DNA from: Lachnospiraceae bacterium
GTDB lineage: Bacteria > Bacillota > Clostridia > Lachnospirales > Lachnospiraceae
Length of the DNA: 64,000 nt
Direction of reading: 5' to 3'
Assembly: GCA_024681795.1 (NCBI GenBank)
Contig: JAILAD010000051.1
Location: forward strand, 62,001 to 126,000
Shown: positions 38,748-48,753 of the stretch, piece by piece
Layout of the letters: every line of letters begins with the position of its first letter
How positions within the stretch are numbered: position 1 is the first letter of the stretch
Notes under the pieces: model-generated
What the model saw: only the letters and a program-made list of their open reading frames with translations
What the model was told of the DNA's origin: nothing
The model's database searches: none
Position numbers and translations under genes: made by a program

Positions 38748-39317
38748 ATGGATTCAAAAAAATTACAGGCAGCAATAGAGGCAATCCTTTTTGCAAAAGG
38801 GGAGTCGGTGGAAATTCAGGATATTGCAACGGCACTTGAAATTGAAGAAAGCAAGGTTCGCGAAGCAATCGACAATTTAAAAACCGCATACGGAAAATCC
38901 GACCGCGGAATTCAGATTGTGGAACTTGAGAATTCCGTCCAGCTTCGTACCAAGGAAGAATTTTATGAGGAACTTATCAAAATCACTACCGTACCGAAAA
39001 AGCAGACACTGACCGATGCGGCACTCGAGACTCTTTCCATAGTTGCATATAAGCAGCCGGTAACACGTCTGGATGTGGAGAAAATCAGAGGCGTCAATTC
39101 CGATTCCACCATGAGTAAGCTTGTGGAGTACGGCCTGATTAAAGAAGTCGGAAGACTGGATGCACCGGGACGTCCCCTTCTTTTCGGAACGACGGAACAG
39201 TTCTTGCGGAGTTTCGGCGTCAAATCCATCGAAGATCTTCCCGAAATGAATCCGGATATCCTGGAAGATTTCAAGGCACAGGCGGAAAAAGAAATCCAGA
39301 TCAAACTGGATATCTGA
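38748..39317 (+). CDS. scpB: Segregation and condensation protein B
   Basis: AAIEAILFAKGESVEI, ETLSIVAYKQPVTRLDVEKIRGVNSDSTMSKLVEYGLIKEVGRLDAPGRPLLFGTTEQFLRSFG. Confidence 0.96.
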   Translation: MDSKKLQAAIEAILFAKGESVEIQDIATALEIEESKVREAIDNLKTAYGKSDRGIQIVELENSVQLRTKEEFYEELIKITTVPKKQTLTDAALETLSIVAYKQPVTRLDVEKIRGVNSDSTMSKLVEYGLIKEVGRLDAPGRPLLFGTTEQFLRSFGVKSIEDLPEMNPDILEDFKAQAEKEIQIKLDI

Positions 39318-39392
39318 AGCCGGAAGACATAAGACAGGACAATATACACAAAGCAGAATATTATTTAACAGGGCGTATATTTGAAATTATAC

Positions 39393-39430
39393 AAAATAGG
39401 AGAATTTCCGAAAATTCTCCTATTTTTTTT
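39393..39430 (+). terminator. Terminator after scpB
   Basis: AAAATAGGAGAATTT-ccg-AAAATTCTCCTATTTTTTTT. Confidence 0.9.
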
Positions 39431-39535
39431 GTTTTGTTTGTGTTATAGTTTAATTTGAGTGTGTTTGGGTCTGTTACCCGATTTAACACATCATTAAGTC
39501 ACAAATTTTTTTAAATATACATGGAGGTTTTCAAA

Positions 39536-40972
39536 ATGAGTACTGTTTCTACTAGTGCAGCGAGATCAAGAATCGACGCATTACTTGATCCAAACAGTTT
39601 CGTTGAAATCGGCGCACTGGTATCTGCCAGAGCAACCGATTTTAATCTGAAACAGATTGATACTCCGTCCGACGGTGTTATTACCGGCTACGGAACAATC
39701 AATGACAACCTGGTTTATGTATACAGCCAGGATGCTTCCGTTTTGGGAGGAACCGTAGGAGAGATGCACGCACGTAAAATTGTCAATCTTTATGATATGG
39801 CAATGAAGATGGGTGCACCCGTAATCGGGTTAATCGATTCCGCGGGATTAAGACTCCAGGAGGCTATGGATGCCTTAAACGGATTCGGTGAAATTTATTT
39901 AAAGCAGAGCTTATCTTCCGGCGTTATTCCTCAGATCAGCGCAATCTTCGGAAACTGCGGCGGCGGACTTGCAATTCTTCCTGCTATTTCGGATTTCACT
40001 TTCATGGAAGAGAAGAATGCGCATCTTTTTGTGAATTCTCCCAACGCACTGGAAGGTAACAGCAAAGAAAAATGCGATACTTCCAACTCCGCATTCCAGT
40101 CGGAAGAAGCAGGTATCGCGGATTTCGTGGCAGATGAGGCTTCCGTTTTTGATTCCATTCGTGAACTTATTTCCTATCTTCCCGCAAATAACGAAGAGGA
40201 AGCAGAGGAAGTTGCAACGAATGATTCCTTAAACCGTGCATGTGATTTAATCGCTGCAGGATACAGGGATGCCGCTCTGGCATTCAGCGATATTGCAGAC
40301 GATCATGCATTCCTGGAAGTAAAGAAGAATTACGGAAAAGAAATGGTAATCGGATTCATCAAATTAAACGGTCTTACCGTAGGATGTGTCGGAAACCGCA
40401 GCGTGGTTTACGATTCCGAAGGAAAAGAAGCAGAGAAGTTTGATGAGGTACTTTCCGTAAACGGTTCGGTAAAAGCAGCGGAATTCATTAATTTCTGTGA
40501 TGCATTTTCCATTCCGGTATTGTCCTTAACCAACGTAAAAGGCTATGTGGCCTGCAAGTGTGCAGAGAAGAGAATTGCAAGAGCGGTTTCCAAACTTACT
40601 TATGCATTTGCAAACGCATCTGTTCCCAAGGTAAACGTAATCCTGAAAGAAGCTTACGGAAGCGCATATGTTTCCATGAACTCCAAAGCACTCGGATGTG
40701 ACGTAACGTTTGCATGGGAAGATGCAAAAATCGGAACCATGGATGCTTCCATTGCGGCAAAAATCATGTATGACGGAGAAGGATCCGACGTGATTAACGG
40801 TAAGGCAAAAGAGTATGCCGAACTTCAGAATTCCGCAATGAGCGCAGCAAAGAGAGGATATGTGGATTACATTATCACTCCCGAAGATACAAGAAAGTAT
40901 GTAATCGGCGCATTCGAGATGCTTTACTCCAAGCGCGAGGATCGTCCGGCAAAGAAACACGGCACAGTTTAA
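39536..40972 (+). CDS. Carboxyltransferase (acyl-CoA carboxylase/decarboxylase, transcarboxylase 12S-like)
   Basis: RIDALLDPNSFVEIGALVSARATDF, GVITGYGTIN, YVYSQDASVLGGTVGEMHARKIVNLYDMAMKMGAPVIGLIDSAGLRLQE; SD GGAGG places the start at 39536. Confidence 0.88.
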   Translation: MSTVSTSAARSRIDALLDPNSFVEIGALVSARATDFNLKQIDTPSDGVITGYGTINDNLVYVYSQDASVLGGTVGEMHARKIVNLYDMAMKMGAPVIGLIDSAGLRLQEAMDALNGFGEIYLKQSLSSGVIPQISAIFGNCGGGLAILPAISDFTFMEEKNAHLFVNSPNALEGNSKEKCDTSNSAFQSEEAGIADFVADEASVFDSIRELISYLPANNEEEAEEVATNDSLNRACDLIAAGYRDAALAFSDIADDHAFLEVKKNYGKEMVIGFIKLNGLTVGCVGNRSVVYDSEGKEAEKFDEVLSVNGSVKAAEFINFCDAFSIPVLSLTNVKGYVACKCAEKRIARAVSKLTYAFANASVPKVNVILKEAYGSAYVSMNSKALGCDVTFAWEDAKIGTMDASIAAKIMYDGEGSDVINGKAKEYAELQNSAMSAAKRGYVDYIITPEDTRKYVIGAFEMLYSKREDRPAKKHGTV

Positions 40973-40989
40973 AGAAAGGCGGATTCATT

Positions 40990-41853
40990 ATGAAGAAACA
41001 GATTACCGTTCTGTGCTGTGTCTTAAGTGCGATTTTACTGTTTACAGGCTGTTCCAAAAAGGAAAAAGTCATTCCTGATATCGACCGTGAACAGATCAGA
41101 AGCAATATTGAGGTCATGGTTGACCAGATTGTTGCGGATATTCCGGATGGCGGTGAAGAAGGAACAGTTACCTATTATGACCAGAGTTATTATGACGGTC
41201 AGCTTTCCTTAGACCGCAAGCAATGGGCAGAAAAACAGGAAATTTTAAAGACCCAGCACGAACTTGAATTCAAATCCCAGAATGTATACAACAAGGCAAT
41301 CGAGTCGTATCTTTCCGGGAAAAAAGACGGCGGAAACGTTAAAGAAATTAATTTTGATACCTTGGATATCACCTTCGGAAAAGAAGGCGGTTATGAAGTA
41401 ACGGTGGATTTAATCTGCGATAAGAAGAATACGGAAATGGCACTTTCGTATAATACCGAAATGCAGATTACCAACGCGGCATTCAATGTAAAGTACAGCA
41501 TCGGAGAGAATATTCAGAAGGCAGCTTTAAATACCCTGCTCGGAATGGGTACCGTATTCGTTATCCTGATTCTGATTTCTCTGATTATTTCCGCATTCGG
41601 TATCTTCCCGAAACTGGAAGCGAACAAGAAGGCAAAACAGGCAGCAAAGGAAGCGGAAAAGAAAGCCGCAGCACCTTCCGCATCTGCAGTTACCGAGGAT
41701 GTTAAGACAGAAGTTCTTACGGAAGATTTAACCGATGATTTGGAACTTGTAGCAGTAATCAGTGCAGCAATTGCAGCATATGAAGGATCGGAAGATGCAT
41801 CCGGATATGTGGTAAGAAGCATTCGCAAATCGACTAAATGGCAGAGAGCATAA
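40990..41853 (+). CDS. OadG-family subunit with N-terminal lipoprotein ectodomain
   Basis: Lipobox LLFTGCSKKEK; about 150-aa ectodomain; OadG-like TM NTLLGMGTVFVILILISLIISAFGIFPKLE; C-term ELVAVISAAIAAYEGSEDASGYVVRSIRKS. Confidence 0.75.
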   Translation: MKKQITVLCCVLSAILLFTGCSKKEKVIPDIDREQIRSNIEVMVDQIVADIPDGGEEGTVTYYDQSYYDGQLSLDRKQWAEKQEILKTQHELEFKSQNVYNKAIESYLSGKKDGGNVKEINFDTLDITFGKEGGYEVTVDLICDKKNTEMALSYNTEMQITNAAFNVKYSIGENIQKAALNTLLGMGTVFVILILISLIISAFGIFPKLEANKKAKQAAKEAEKKAAAPSASAVTEDVKTEVLTEDLTDDLELVAVISAAIAAYEGSEDASGYVVRSIRKSTKWQRA

Positions 41854-41871
41854 GATCAGGAGGATTTTAAA

Positions 41872-42249
41872 ATGAAAAATTATACCATTACCGTAAACGG
41901 AAACGTATATGACGTTGTAGTAGAAGAGGGAGCAGGAAACGGCGCAGCAGCAGCTCCCGTGAAGAAAGCAGCTCCGGCAGCAGCACCCAAGGCAGCTCCG
42001 GCAGCAGCACCCAAGGCAGCATCCGCAGGTGCGGGAAGCATCAAGGTTGAAGCAGGTGCAGCAGGAAAGGTTGTAAGAATCGAAGCTAATGTAGGAACTG
42101 CAGTTAAGAAGGGCGATGCAGTGGTTATCATCGAGTCCATGAAGATGGAAATCCCCGTTGTAGCACCCGAGGACGGTACCGTGGCAAGCATTGACTGTGC
42201 AGCAGGCGATGCAATCGAAGCGGGTGCTTTACTCGCAACATTGAACTAG
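41872..42249 (+). CDS. Biotin carboxyl carrier protein (biotin/lipoyl attachment, transcarboxylase 1.3S-like)
   Basis: VIIESMKMEIPVVAPEDGTVASI biotinylation motif; Ala-Pro linker. Confidence 0.93.
   Translation: MKNYTITVNGNVYDVVVEEGAGNGAAAAPVKKAAPAAAPKAAPAAAPKAASAGAGSIKVEAGAAGKVVRIEANVGTAVKKGDAVVIIESMKMEIPVVAPEDGTVASIDCAAGDAIEAGALLATLN
41968..42015 (+). repeat. Perfect 24-bp tandem duplication in the BCCP Ala/Pro linker
   Basis: GCAGCTCCGGCAGCAGCACCCAAG repeated twice, plus a partial GCAGC. Confidence 0.9.
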
Positions 42250-42281
42250 TCACTACAACAAATAGGAGGTTATAGTTTACG

Positions 42282-43445
42282 ATGAGCTATATTATTGATA
42301 CAATAAGTAATTTGCTTCATCAGACAGCTTTCTTTAACCTGACCTGGGGAAACTACGTTATGATTGCCGTAGCATGTGTTTTCCTTTATCTGGCAATTAA
42401 GAAAGAGTATGAGCCGCTTCTTCTGGTACCGATTGCATTCGGTATGCTGCTCGTAAACATCTATCCCGATATCATTGCTCCCTGGAGCGAGGATTCGGCA
42501 GGCGGATTACTTTATTATTTCTACATTCTGGACGAATATGCAATTCTTCCGTCCTTGATTTTCATGGGTGTCGGAGCCATGACAGACTTCGGTCCCCTGA
42601 TTGCGAATCCCAAGAGTTTCCTTCTTGGTGCATCCGCACAGTTCGGTATTTACATGGCTTATTTCGGAGCCATCCTTTTAAACCAGACTCCCTGGTTTGA
42701 GTTTAACGACAAGGCTGCGGCAGCTATTTCCATTATCGGCGGTGCAGACGGTCCGACATCCATTTTCCTTGCAGGAAAACTCGGACAGACAGCGCTTCTC
42801 GGACCGATTGCAGTAGCGGCATATTCCTATATGTCACTCGTTCCGATTATCCAGCCGCCTATCATGAAGCTTTTAACAACGGAAAAAGAAAGAAAAATCA
42901 AAATGGAGCAGCTTCGTCCCGTATCCAAATTAGAGAAAATTCTTTTCCCGATCGTTGTTACGATTGTTGTATGTTTGATTCTTCCGACCACGGCTCCCTT
43001 AATCGGTATGCTGATGCTCGGTAACTTATTCCGTGAGTCCGGTGTTGTAAAACAGCTTACCGAGACCGCATCCAACGCTCTTATGTACATCGTTGTAATT
43101 TTGCTCGGTACCTCCGTTGGTGCAACGACTTCCGCGGAAGCATTCTTAAATATGAATACCATCGGAATTGTAGTACTCGGACTTGTCGCATTCGCGTTCG
43201 GTACGGCCGCGGGTGTCATATTCGGAAAGATTATGTGTATTGCGACAAAGGGCAAGGTAAATCCGTTAATCGGTTCCGCAGGTGTATCCGCGGTTCCCAT
43301 GGCTGCCAGAGTTTCACAGAAAGTCGGAGCGGAAGCGGATCCTACGAATTTCCTTTTGATGCATGCAATGGGCCCGAACGTTGCCGGTGTTATCGGTACT
43401 GCGGTTGCAGCCGGAACCTTTATGGCAATTTTCGGAATTGTATAA
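42282..43445 (+). CDS. Na+-translocating decarboxylase beta subunit (OadB/GcdB/MmdB family)
   Basis: Polytopic; ISIIGGADGPTSIFLAGKL, NLFRESGVVKQLTETASNALMYIVVILLGTSVGATTSAEAFL, GSAGVSAVPMAARVSQKVGAEADPTNFLLMHAMGPNVAGVIGTAVAAG. Confidence 0.95.
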   Translation: MSYIIDTISNLLHQTAFFNLTWGNYVMIAVACVFLYLAIKKEYEPLLLVPIAFGMLLVNIYPDIIAPWSEDSAGGLLYYFYILDEYAILPSLIFMGVGAMTDFGPLIANPKSFLLGASAQFGIYMAYFGAILLNQTPWFEFNDKAAAAISIIGGADGPTSIFLAGKLGQTALLGPIAVAAYSYMSLVPIIQPPIMKLLTTEKERKIKMEQLRPVSKLEKILFPIVVTIVVCLILPTTAPLIGMLMLGNLFRESGVVKQLTETASNALMYIVVILLGTSVGATTSAEAFLNMNTIGIVVLGLVAFAFGTAAGVIFGKIMCIATKGKVNPLIGSAGVSAVPMAARVSQKVGAEADPTNFLLMHAMGPNVAGVIGTAVAAGTFMAIFGIV

Positions 43446-43475
43446 GTTTAGAATATTAATTTGGAGGATAATAAA

Positions 43476-44912
43476 ATGGCAGATACAGTAAAAAAGCCGA
43501 TTAAAATTACAGAGACCGTCCTTCGTGACGCTCATCAGTCGTTAATCGCAACCAGAATGCCGACCGAAATCATGCTTCCCATTGTCGAGACCATGGACAA
43601 AGTCGGATATCATTCCGTTGAATGCTGGGGAGGAGCGACCTTCGATGCTTCCCTTCGTTTCTTAAAAGAAGATCCCTGGGACAGACTTCGTAAATTAAGA
43701 GATGGTTTTAAGAATACCAAATTACAGATGTTATTCCGCGGACAGAACATTCTCGGATATCGTCCTTATGCAGATGACGTGGTATATGCATTTGTAGAGA
43801 AATCCATCGCAAACGGTATTGATATTATCCGTATTTTTGACTGCTTAAACGATCTTCGTAACTTACAGGCTGCAGTTGATGCAACCAATAAAATCAAAAA
43901 GCAGGAAGGCAGAGGACATGCCCAGATTGCACTTTCCTATACGCTTGGTGATGCTTATACCCTGGAGTATTGGGCAAATACCGCAAAGCAGATTGAGGAA
44001 ATGGGTGCGGATTCCATCTGTATCAAGGATATGGCAGGTCTTTTACTTCCTTACACCGCTGCCGAATTAATCAAGGCAATGAAGGAAAATACAAACCTTC
44101 CGATTCAACTGCACACCCACTATACTTCGGGCGTAGCTTCCATGACACAGCTAAAGGCGGTTGAGGCAGGTGTAGACGTAATCGACTGTGCGATTTCTCC
44201 TTTCGCACTCGGTACTTCCCAGCCCGCTACCGAAGTTATGGTAGAGACATTCAAGGGAACCCCTTATGATTCCGGTCTTGACCAGAAGATTCTTGCGGAA
44301 ATCGCAGATTACTTCCGTCCTTACAGAGAAGAGTGCCTTGCAAGCGGACTTATGAACACCAAGGTTTTGGGTGTAAATATCAAAACCCTGCTTTATCAGG
44401 TACCCGGCGGTATGCTTTCCAACATGGTAAGCCAGCTGAAAGAACAGCATGCGGAAGACCGTTACAATGACGTGCTTGAGGAAATCCCGAGAGTACGTAA
44501 GGACTGCGGTGAGCCTCCTTTGGTTACTCCTTCTTCCCAGATTGTCGGAACACAGGCAATCTTCAATGTATTAATGGGAGAGCGTTACAAGATGGCTACC
44601 GGTGAGTTCAAGGATCTTCTCCGCGGTAACTACGGACAGACCGTTAAGCCGATGGATCAGGCCGTAATTGATAAGGTTATCCCCGGAGAACCCAGATCTA
44701 CCGCAAGAAGTGCGGAAGCTACAGGACATACCGAGCCCGAGCTTGAAAAGATCGAGTCGGAGATGAAAGAGTGGAAACAGCAGGACGAAGACGTATTGTC
44801 CTATGCATTGTTCCCTCAGGTTGCTACCGAGTTCTTTAAGTATCGTATGGCACAGCAGGAAAAAATCGATTTATCCGCTGCGGATACCAAAAACGGAGCA
44901 TATCCTGTATAA
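43476..44912 (+). CDS. Oxaloacetate decarboxylase alpha / transcarboxylase 5S-like subunit
   Basis: ITETVLRDAHQSLIATRMPTEIMLPI, VECWGGATFDASLRFLKEDPWDRLR, MLFRGQNILGYRPYADDVV, IQLHTHYTSGVASMTQLKAVEAGVDVIDCA; lacks a biotin domain; SD supports start 43476. Confidence 0.92.
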   Translation: MADTVKKPIKITETVLRDAHQSLIATRMPTEIMLPIVETMDKVGYHSVECWGGATFDASLRFLKEDPWDRLRKLRDGFKNTKLQMLFRGQNILGYRPYADDVVYAFVEKSIANGIDIIRIFDCLNDLRNLQAAVDATNKIKKQEGRGHAQIALSYTLGDAYTLEYWANTAKQIEEMGADSICIKDMAGLLLPYTAAELIKAMKENTNLPIQLHTHYTSGVASMTQLKAVEAGVDVIDCAISPFALGTSQPATEVMVETFKGTPYDSGLDQKILAEIADYFRPYREECLASGLMNTKVLGVNIKTLLYQVPGGMLSNMVSQLKEQHAEDRYNDVLEEIPRVRKDCGEPPLVTPSSQIVGTQAIFNVLMGERYKMATGEFKDLLRGNYGQTVKPMDQAVIDKVIPGEPRSTARSAEATGHTEPELEKIESEMKEWKQQDEDVLSYALFPQVATEFFKYRMAQQEKIDLSAADTKNGAYPV

Positions 44913-44963
44913 TTAATTTCAGTATGATATTTTGGAGAGGGATTTCTCCAAAGAGATGCGGAA

Positions 44964-44990
44964 GGAACCCCTGTTTTTACAGGGGTTTCC
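44964..44990. other. Hairpin in the intergenic region upstream of the GGDEF gene
   Basis: GGAACCCCTGT-tttt-ACAGGGGTTTCC, strong stem with a one-nt bulge, no clean U-tract downstream. Confidence 0.5.
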
Positions 44991-45009
44991 TGCGTTTGGA
45001 GGGAGTCGG

Positions 45010-46368
45010 ATGAAATCGATATCGTTTCATAAAGAACAGGGAATTTCCATACGTCTGGTCAATATCGTGATGTTTGTTCTTGCACTGATTGCGTCAATCA
45101 TGCTTTTCTTTGCGATGCGCCGTACAACAAACATGTACAATGAATCCAACCGTATTACACAGAATACGATTGAATTGCAAAACAACGCAAACGAACTGAT
45201 GGAAGCTTCCGATTACCTGACACAGGAAATGCGTGTCTTCGTCGTTACCGGTGACAGACAGCATCTGGATAACTATTTTAACGAGGCATACATCGAAAGA
45301 AGGCGTGACAAGGCATTGGAAGAACTGCGTTCGAAGAACGGCAAAACGATGGCTTATCAGAACCTTCAGGAGGCCATGGATGATTCCATGGAACTGATGA
45401 ATACCGAATTTTACGCGGCAAAGCTTGCTGTGATCGGATACGGTTACAATCTTGAATCGTTCCCGGTTCAGGTTCAGAATGCCCAGATTAAGAAAAACAA
45501 TCTGGCGCTTTCGAAAGAAGCGAAAATCAGGATGGCCGAAGACTTAATGTTCGATGAAAACTATATGGCCAAGAAGGACAGCATTTCCAAACATATTGAT
45601 TCCTGTTTAAACGATCTGATGGATGAGATGAATGCCAAACAGCAGGATATGACGAATCGTGTCCGCAAACAGGTTTGGTTCGAACATTTCCTTACCTGGG
45701 TTTTAATCGTTATCACGCTTATGGTTGTGCTGCTGACCGCTAAGTTAATCATCGTTCCGATCAAGAAAGCGGTGGAAAGGATTCGGGAAGAAAAAGAAAT
45801 TCCCTTATCCGGAGCTTACGAGGTCCGGTTCCTTGCAAAGACGTACAATCTGATGTATCAGACCAACGTGGTGAATAAAGAGAAGTTAAATTATGAGGCA
45901 ACGCACGATAAACTGACCGGTCTTTACAACCGCCGCGGTTATGAGTTTCTGTTAAGCAATGTCGATATGGAATCCGCAACGCTGTTAATTCTTGACCTTG
46001 ACAAGTTCAAGCAGATTAACGATATGTACGGTCATGATATGGGCGATAAGGTGCTTATTAAGACCGCAGATGTGATTTACAACAGTTTCCGCTCACAGGA
46101 CTATGTCTGCCGGATCGGCGGAGATGAATTTGCGGTTATTATGGTTCACTGCAATTCGACCTTAAAAGAACTGATTGAACGAAAAGTCGGAATCATGAAC
46201 GATAAAATGCAAAATGCCATAGACGGAGTCCCGGCCATTACCGTCAGTGTCGGTGCCGCATTCGGAGAGGACGGACACAGCGTGGACCGTATTTTCAAGA
46301 GCGCGGACGAGGCTTTGTATAATGCGAAACAGTCCGGCAGGAGCTGCATTAAATTTGCCGAAAAATAA
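45010..46368 (+). CDS. Membrane diguanylate cyclase (GGDEF)
   Basis: Two TM segments, four-helix-like sensor, YEATHDKLTGLYNRRGYEFLL, CRIGGDEFAVI; SD GGAGGG upstream of 45010. Confidence 0.9.
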   Translation: MKSISFHKEQGISIRLVNIVMFVLALIASIMLFFAMRRTTNMYNESNRITQNTIELQNNANELMEASDYLTQEMRVFVVTGDRQHLDNYFNEAYIERRRDKALEELRSKNGKTMAYQNLQEAMDDSMELMNTEFYAAKLAVIGYGYNLESFPVQVQNAQIKKNNLALSKEAKIRMAEDLMFDENYMAKKDSISKHIDSCLNDLMDEMNAKQQDMTNRVRKQVWFEHFLTWVLIVITLMVVLLTAKLIIVPIKKAVERIREEKEIPLSGAYEVRFLAKTYNLMYQTNVVNKEKLNYEATHDKLTGLYNRRGYEFLLSNVDMESATLLILDLDKFKQINDMYGHDMGDKVLIKTADVIYNSFRSQDYVCRIGGDEFAVIMVHCNSTLKELIERKVGIMNDKMQNAIDGVPAITVSVGAAFGEDGHSVDRIFKSADEALYNAKQSGRSCIKFAEK

Positions 46369-46466
46369 GAGAGATTTATTCTATTTTTTGAAGAAAATAA
46401 AATAGTAATTTGACGCAAACTGCTTCATAATTAATTCATCATTCTTTTTTAATCGGAGGGGTTATT

Positions 46467-47642
46467 ATGGAGCAGTTTCAGTTTTATTCACCGACGGAAT
46501 TCGTTTTCGGAAAAGAGAAGGAAAATGAAGCGGGAAGACTGGTTAAAAAATGGGGCGGAAGCAAAGTACTCATTCATTACGGCGGAGAATCCGCAAAGAA
46601 ATCAGGCCTTTTGGACCGCGTTGCGGCATCTTTGAAAGCCAAGGGTATTTCTTACGTCACCTTAGGCGGTGTAAAACCTAATCCCAGAGACACTCTTGTC
46701 AGAGAAGGGATTGCACTTTGTCGGGCAGAGGGCGTTGATTTTATTCTTGCAATCGGCGGCGGCTCCGTCATCGATTCTTCCAAGGCGATTTCGGGCGGAT
46801 TTTATTATGACGGCGATTTCTGGGATTTGTATGAGAAAAAATCTCCCCTGACAAAAACCATTCCCATCGGTACCGTTCTTACGATTGCGGCAGCCGGCAG
46901 CGAAGGCAGCGGAAGCAGTGTTATTACGAAGGAAGACGGCCTGTTAAAACGCTGCCTTACCTCGGATCTGTATCGTCCGAAATTCTCGATTCTCAATCCC
47001 GAGCTTACCTACACGCTTCCCGCATATCAGACGGCCTGCGGAATTACGGATATTATGGCTCATATTTTCGAGCGTTATTTTACAACTTCCACGGACGTGG
47101 AATGTACCGACAGACTCTGCGAGGCGCTTCTGCTTACCATGATTAAGGAAGGCCCTGTTGCGGTAAAGAATCCGACCGATTACGGCGCCAGGGCAAACAT
47201 TATGTGGGCTGGAACCGTGGCACACAACGACATTATCGGAAGCGGCCGGAAACAGGACTGGAACTCCCACGGTCTGGAACATGAACTTTCCGGTCTCTAC
47301 GACTGCGCGCACGGAGCCGGTCTTGCGGTAATCATGCCTGCATGGATGGAATATGTTTATTCCGAAAACGTCATGCGTTTCTGTGAGGCGGCCACCAGAG
47401 TTTGGGGAATTCCGATGGATTTCGAACACCCCGAGAAAACCGCTGTGGCGGGGATTCATGCCTTTAAGGATTTCTTAACCGGAATCGGCATGCCGGTAAG
47501 TTTTAAGGAAATCGGAGCAAGGAAGGAAGACATTCCGGTACTGGTGGAAAAACTCGGAATCGGAGACGGTACGAGAGCAGGATTTAAAACGTTAAACCGG
47601 GATGATGTAACGGCAATTTACGAACTGGCAGCGAGGGAATGA
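46467..47642 (+). CDS. Iron-containing alcohol dehydrogenase
   Basis: FYSPTEFVFGKEKENEAGRL, FILAIGGGSVIDSSKAI, HGLEHELSGLYDCAHGAGLAVIMPAWM. Confidence 0.93.
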   Translation: MEQFQFYSPTEFVFGKEKENEAGRLVKKWGGSKVLIHYGGESAKKSGLLDRVAASLKAKGISYVTLGGVKPNPRDTLVREGIALCRAEGVDFILAIGGGSVIDSSKAISGGFYYDGDFWDLYEKKSPLTKTIPIGTVLTIAAAGSEGSGSSVITKEDGLLKRCLTSDLYRPKFSILNPELTYTLPAYQTACGITDIMAHIFERYFTTSTDVECTDRLCEALLLTMIKEGPVAVKNPTDYGARANIMWAGTVAHNDIIGSGRKQDWNSHGLEHELSGLYDCAHGAGLAVIMPAWMEYVYSENVMRFCEAATRVWGIPMDFEHPEKTAVAGIHAFKDFLTGIGMPVSFKEIGARKEDIPVLVEKLGIGDGTRAGFKTLNRDDVTAIYELAARE

Positions 47643-48706
47643 GTATGAAAATTTTATTTATCGGCGGAACAGGAACCATATCAAGTGCAATTACGAGAGC
47701 CTTACTTGCAAGAGGTGATGAAGTGGTTTTAATCAACCGCGGAAACCGAAACGGCGAATTTGACGGAAAAGCACAGTTTATCAAAGTATTCGATGTAAAT
47801 GACGAAAAAGAAGTACAGCAAGCACTTGCTTCGTACTTAGAATCAAAGGGCAGCAACGGTAAGAATTATTTTGATGCGGTCTGCGATTTTATCTGCTTTC
47901 ATAAAGAACAGGCGGAGCGGGATTTCAGGCTGTTTGAAGGAAAAACGAAGCAGTTTATGTATATTTCCTCGGCATCCGCATATCATAAGCCGGTAAAGGA
48001 TTACGTAATTACCGAAGGAACGGCGCTTGCAAATCCTTACTGGCAGTACTCGAGGGAAAAAATCGAATGCGAAGAGTATCTGATGGAAATGTATAAAAAA
48101 GAGGGGTTCCCGGTTACGTTAATCCGCCCCAGTCATACCTATGATGAAAGAAGCGTGCCTTTGGGCGTTCACGGGAAGAAGGGTTCCTATCAGGTGATTA
48201 AGAGAATGCTGGAGGGAAAGCCGGTTATCATCCACGGTGACGGAACCAGCCTTTGGAGAATGACGTTTCATGAGGATTTTGCGAAAGGATTTATCGGTTT
48301 AATCGGAAATCCCCATGCAATCGGCGAAGCATTTCATATTACGAATGAAGAGACCCTGACCTGGAATCAGATTTATGAGTCCATTGCTAAGGCATTAAAT
48401 GTGGAACTGAAGCCGTATTATGTATCGAGCGCGTTTTTGGCGGAGTGCGGCGATTTTGATTTCACCGGTTCCCTAATCGGGGACAAGGCAAATTCGGTGG
48501 TGTTCGACAATTCCAAACTGCACCGCGCGGTACCCGGTCTTTCCATGAATATCCGCTTTGAAGAAGGAATCCGAAGGACAATTGACTATGTACTTTCACA
48601 TGAAGAATGTCAGATTCCGGATCCTGAATTTGATGCCTGGTGCGACAAGGTAATTGAGAATCTGGAGCAGGCAAAGAAGAATATTTGCGGACAGAGTGAT
48701 TTGTGA
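47639..48706 (+). CDS. NAD-dependent epimerase/dehydratase (extended SDR)
   Basis: KILFIGGTGTISSAITRALLARGDEVVLINRGNRNG; ISSASAYHK; ATGA overlap with the upstream ADH. Confidence 0.88.
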   Translation: MSMKILFIGGTGTISSAITRALLARGDEVVLINRGNRNGEFDGKAQFIKVFDVNDEKEVQQALASYLESKGSNGKNYFDAVCDFICFHKEQAERDFRLFEGKTKQFMYISSASAYHKPVKDYVITEGTALANPYWQYSREKIECEEYLMEMYKKEGFPVTLIRPSHTYDERSVPLGVHGKKGSYQVIKRMLEGKPVIIHGDGTSLWRMTFHEDFAKGFIGLIGNPHAIGEAFHITNEETLTWNQIYESIAKALNVELKPYYVSSAFLAECGDFDFTGSLIGDKANSVVFDNSKLHRAVPGLSMNIRFEEGIRRTIDYVLSHEECQIPDPEFDAWCDKVIENLEQAKKNICGQSDL

Positions 48707-48753
48707 TAAAATAGTAAGGATTTGACAATCACTTTGTAAAGCAGGCGATTTTA

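Noticed and set aside
41968-42015. 24-bp tandem repeat as a possible regulatory or phase-variable element
   Set aside because: In-frame duplication encoding the flexible Ala/Pro linker typical of biotin carriers; unit is a multiple of 3, so no phase switching
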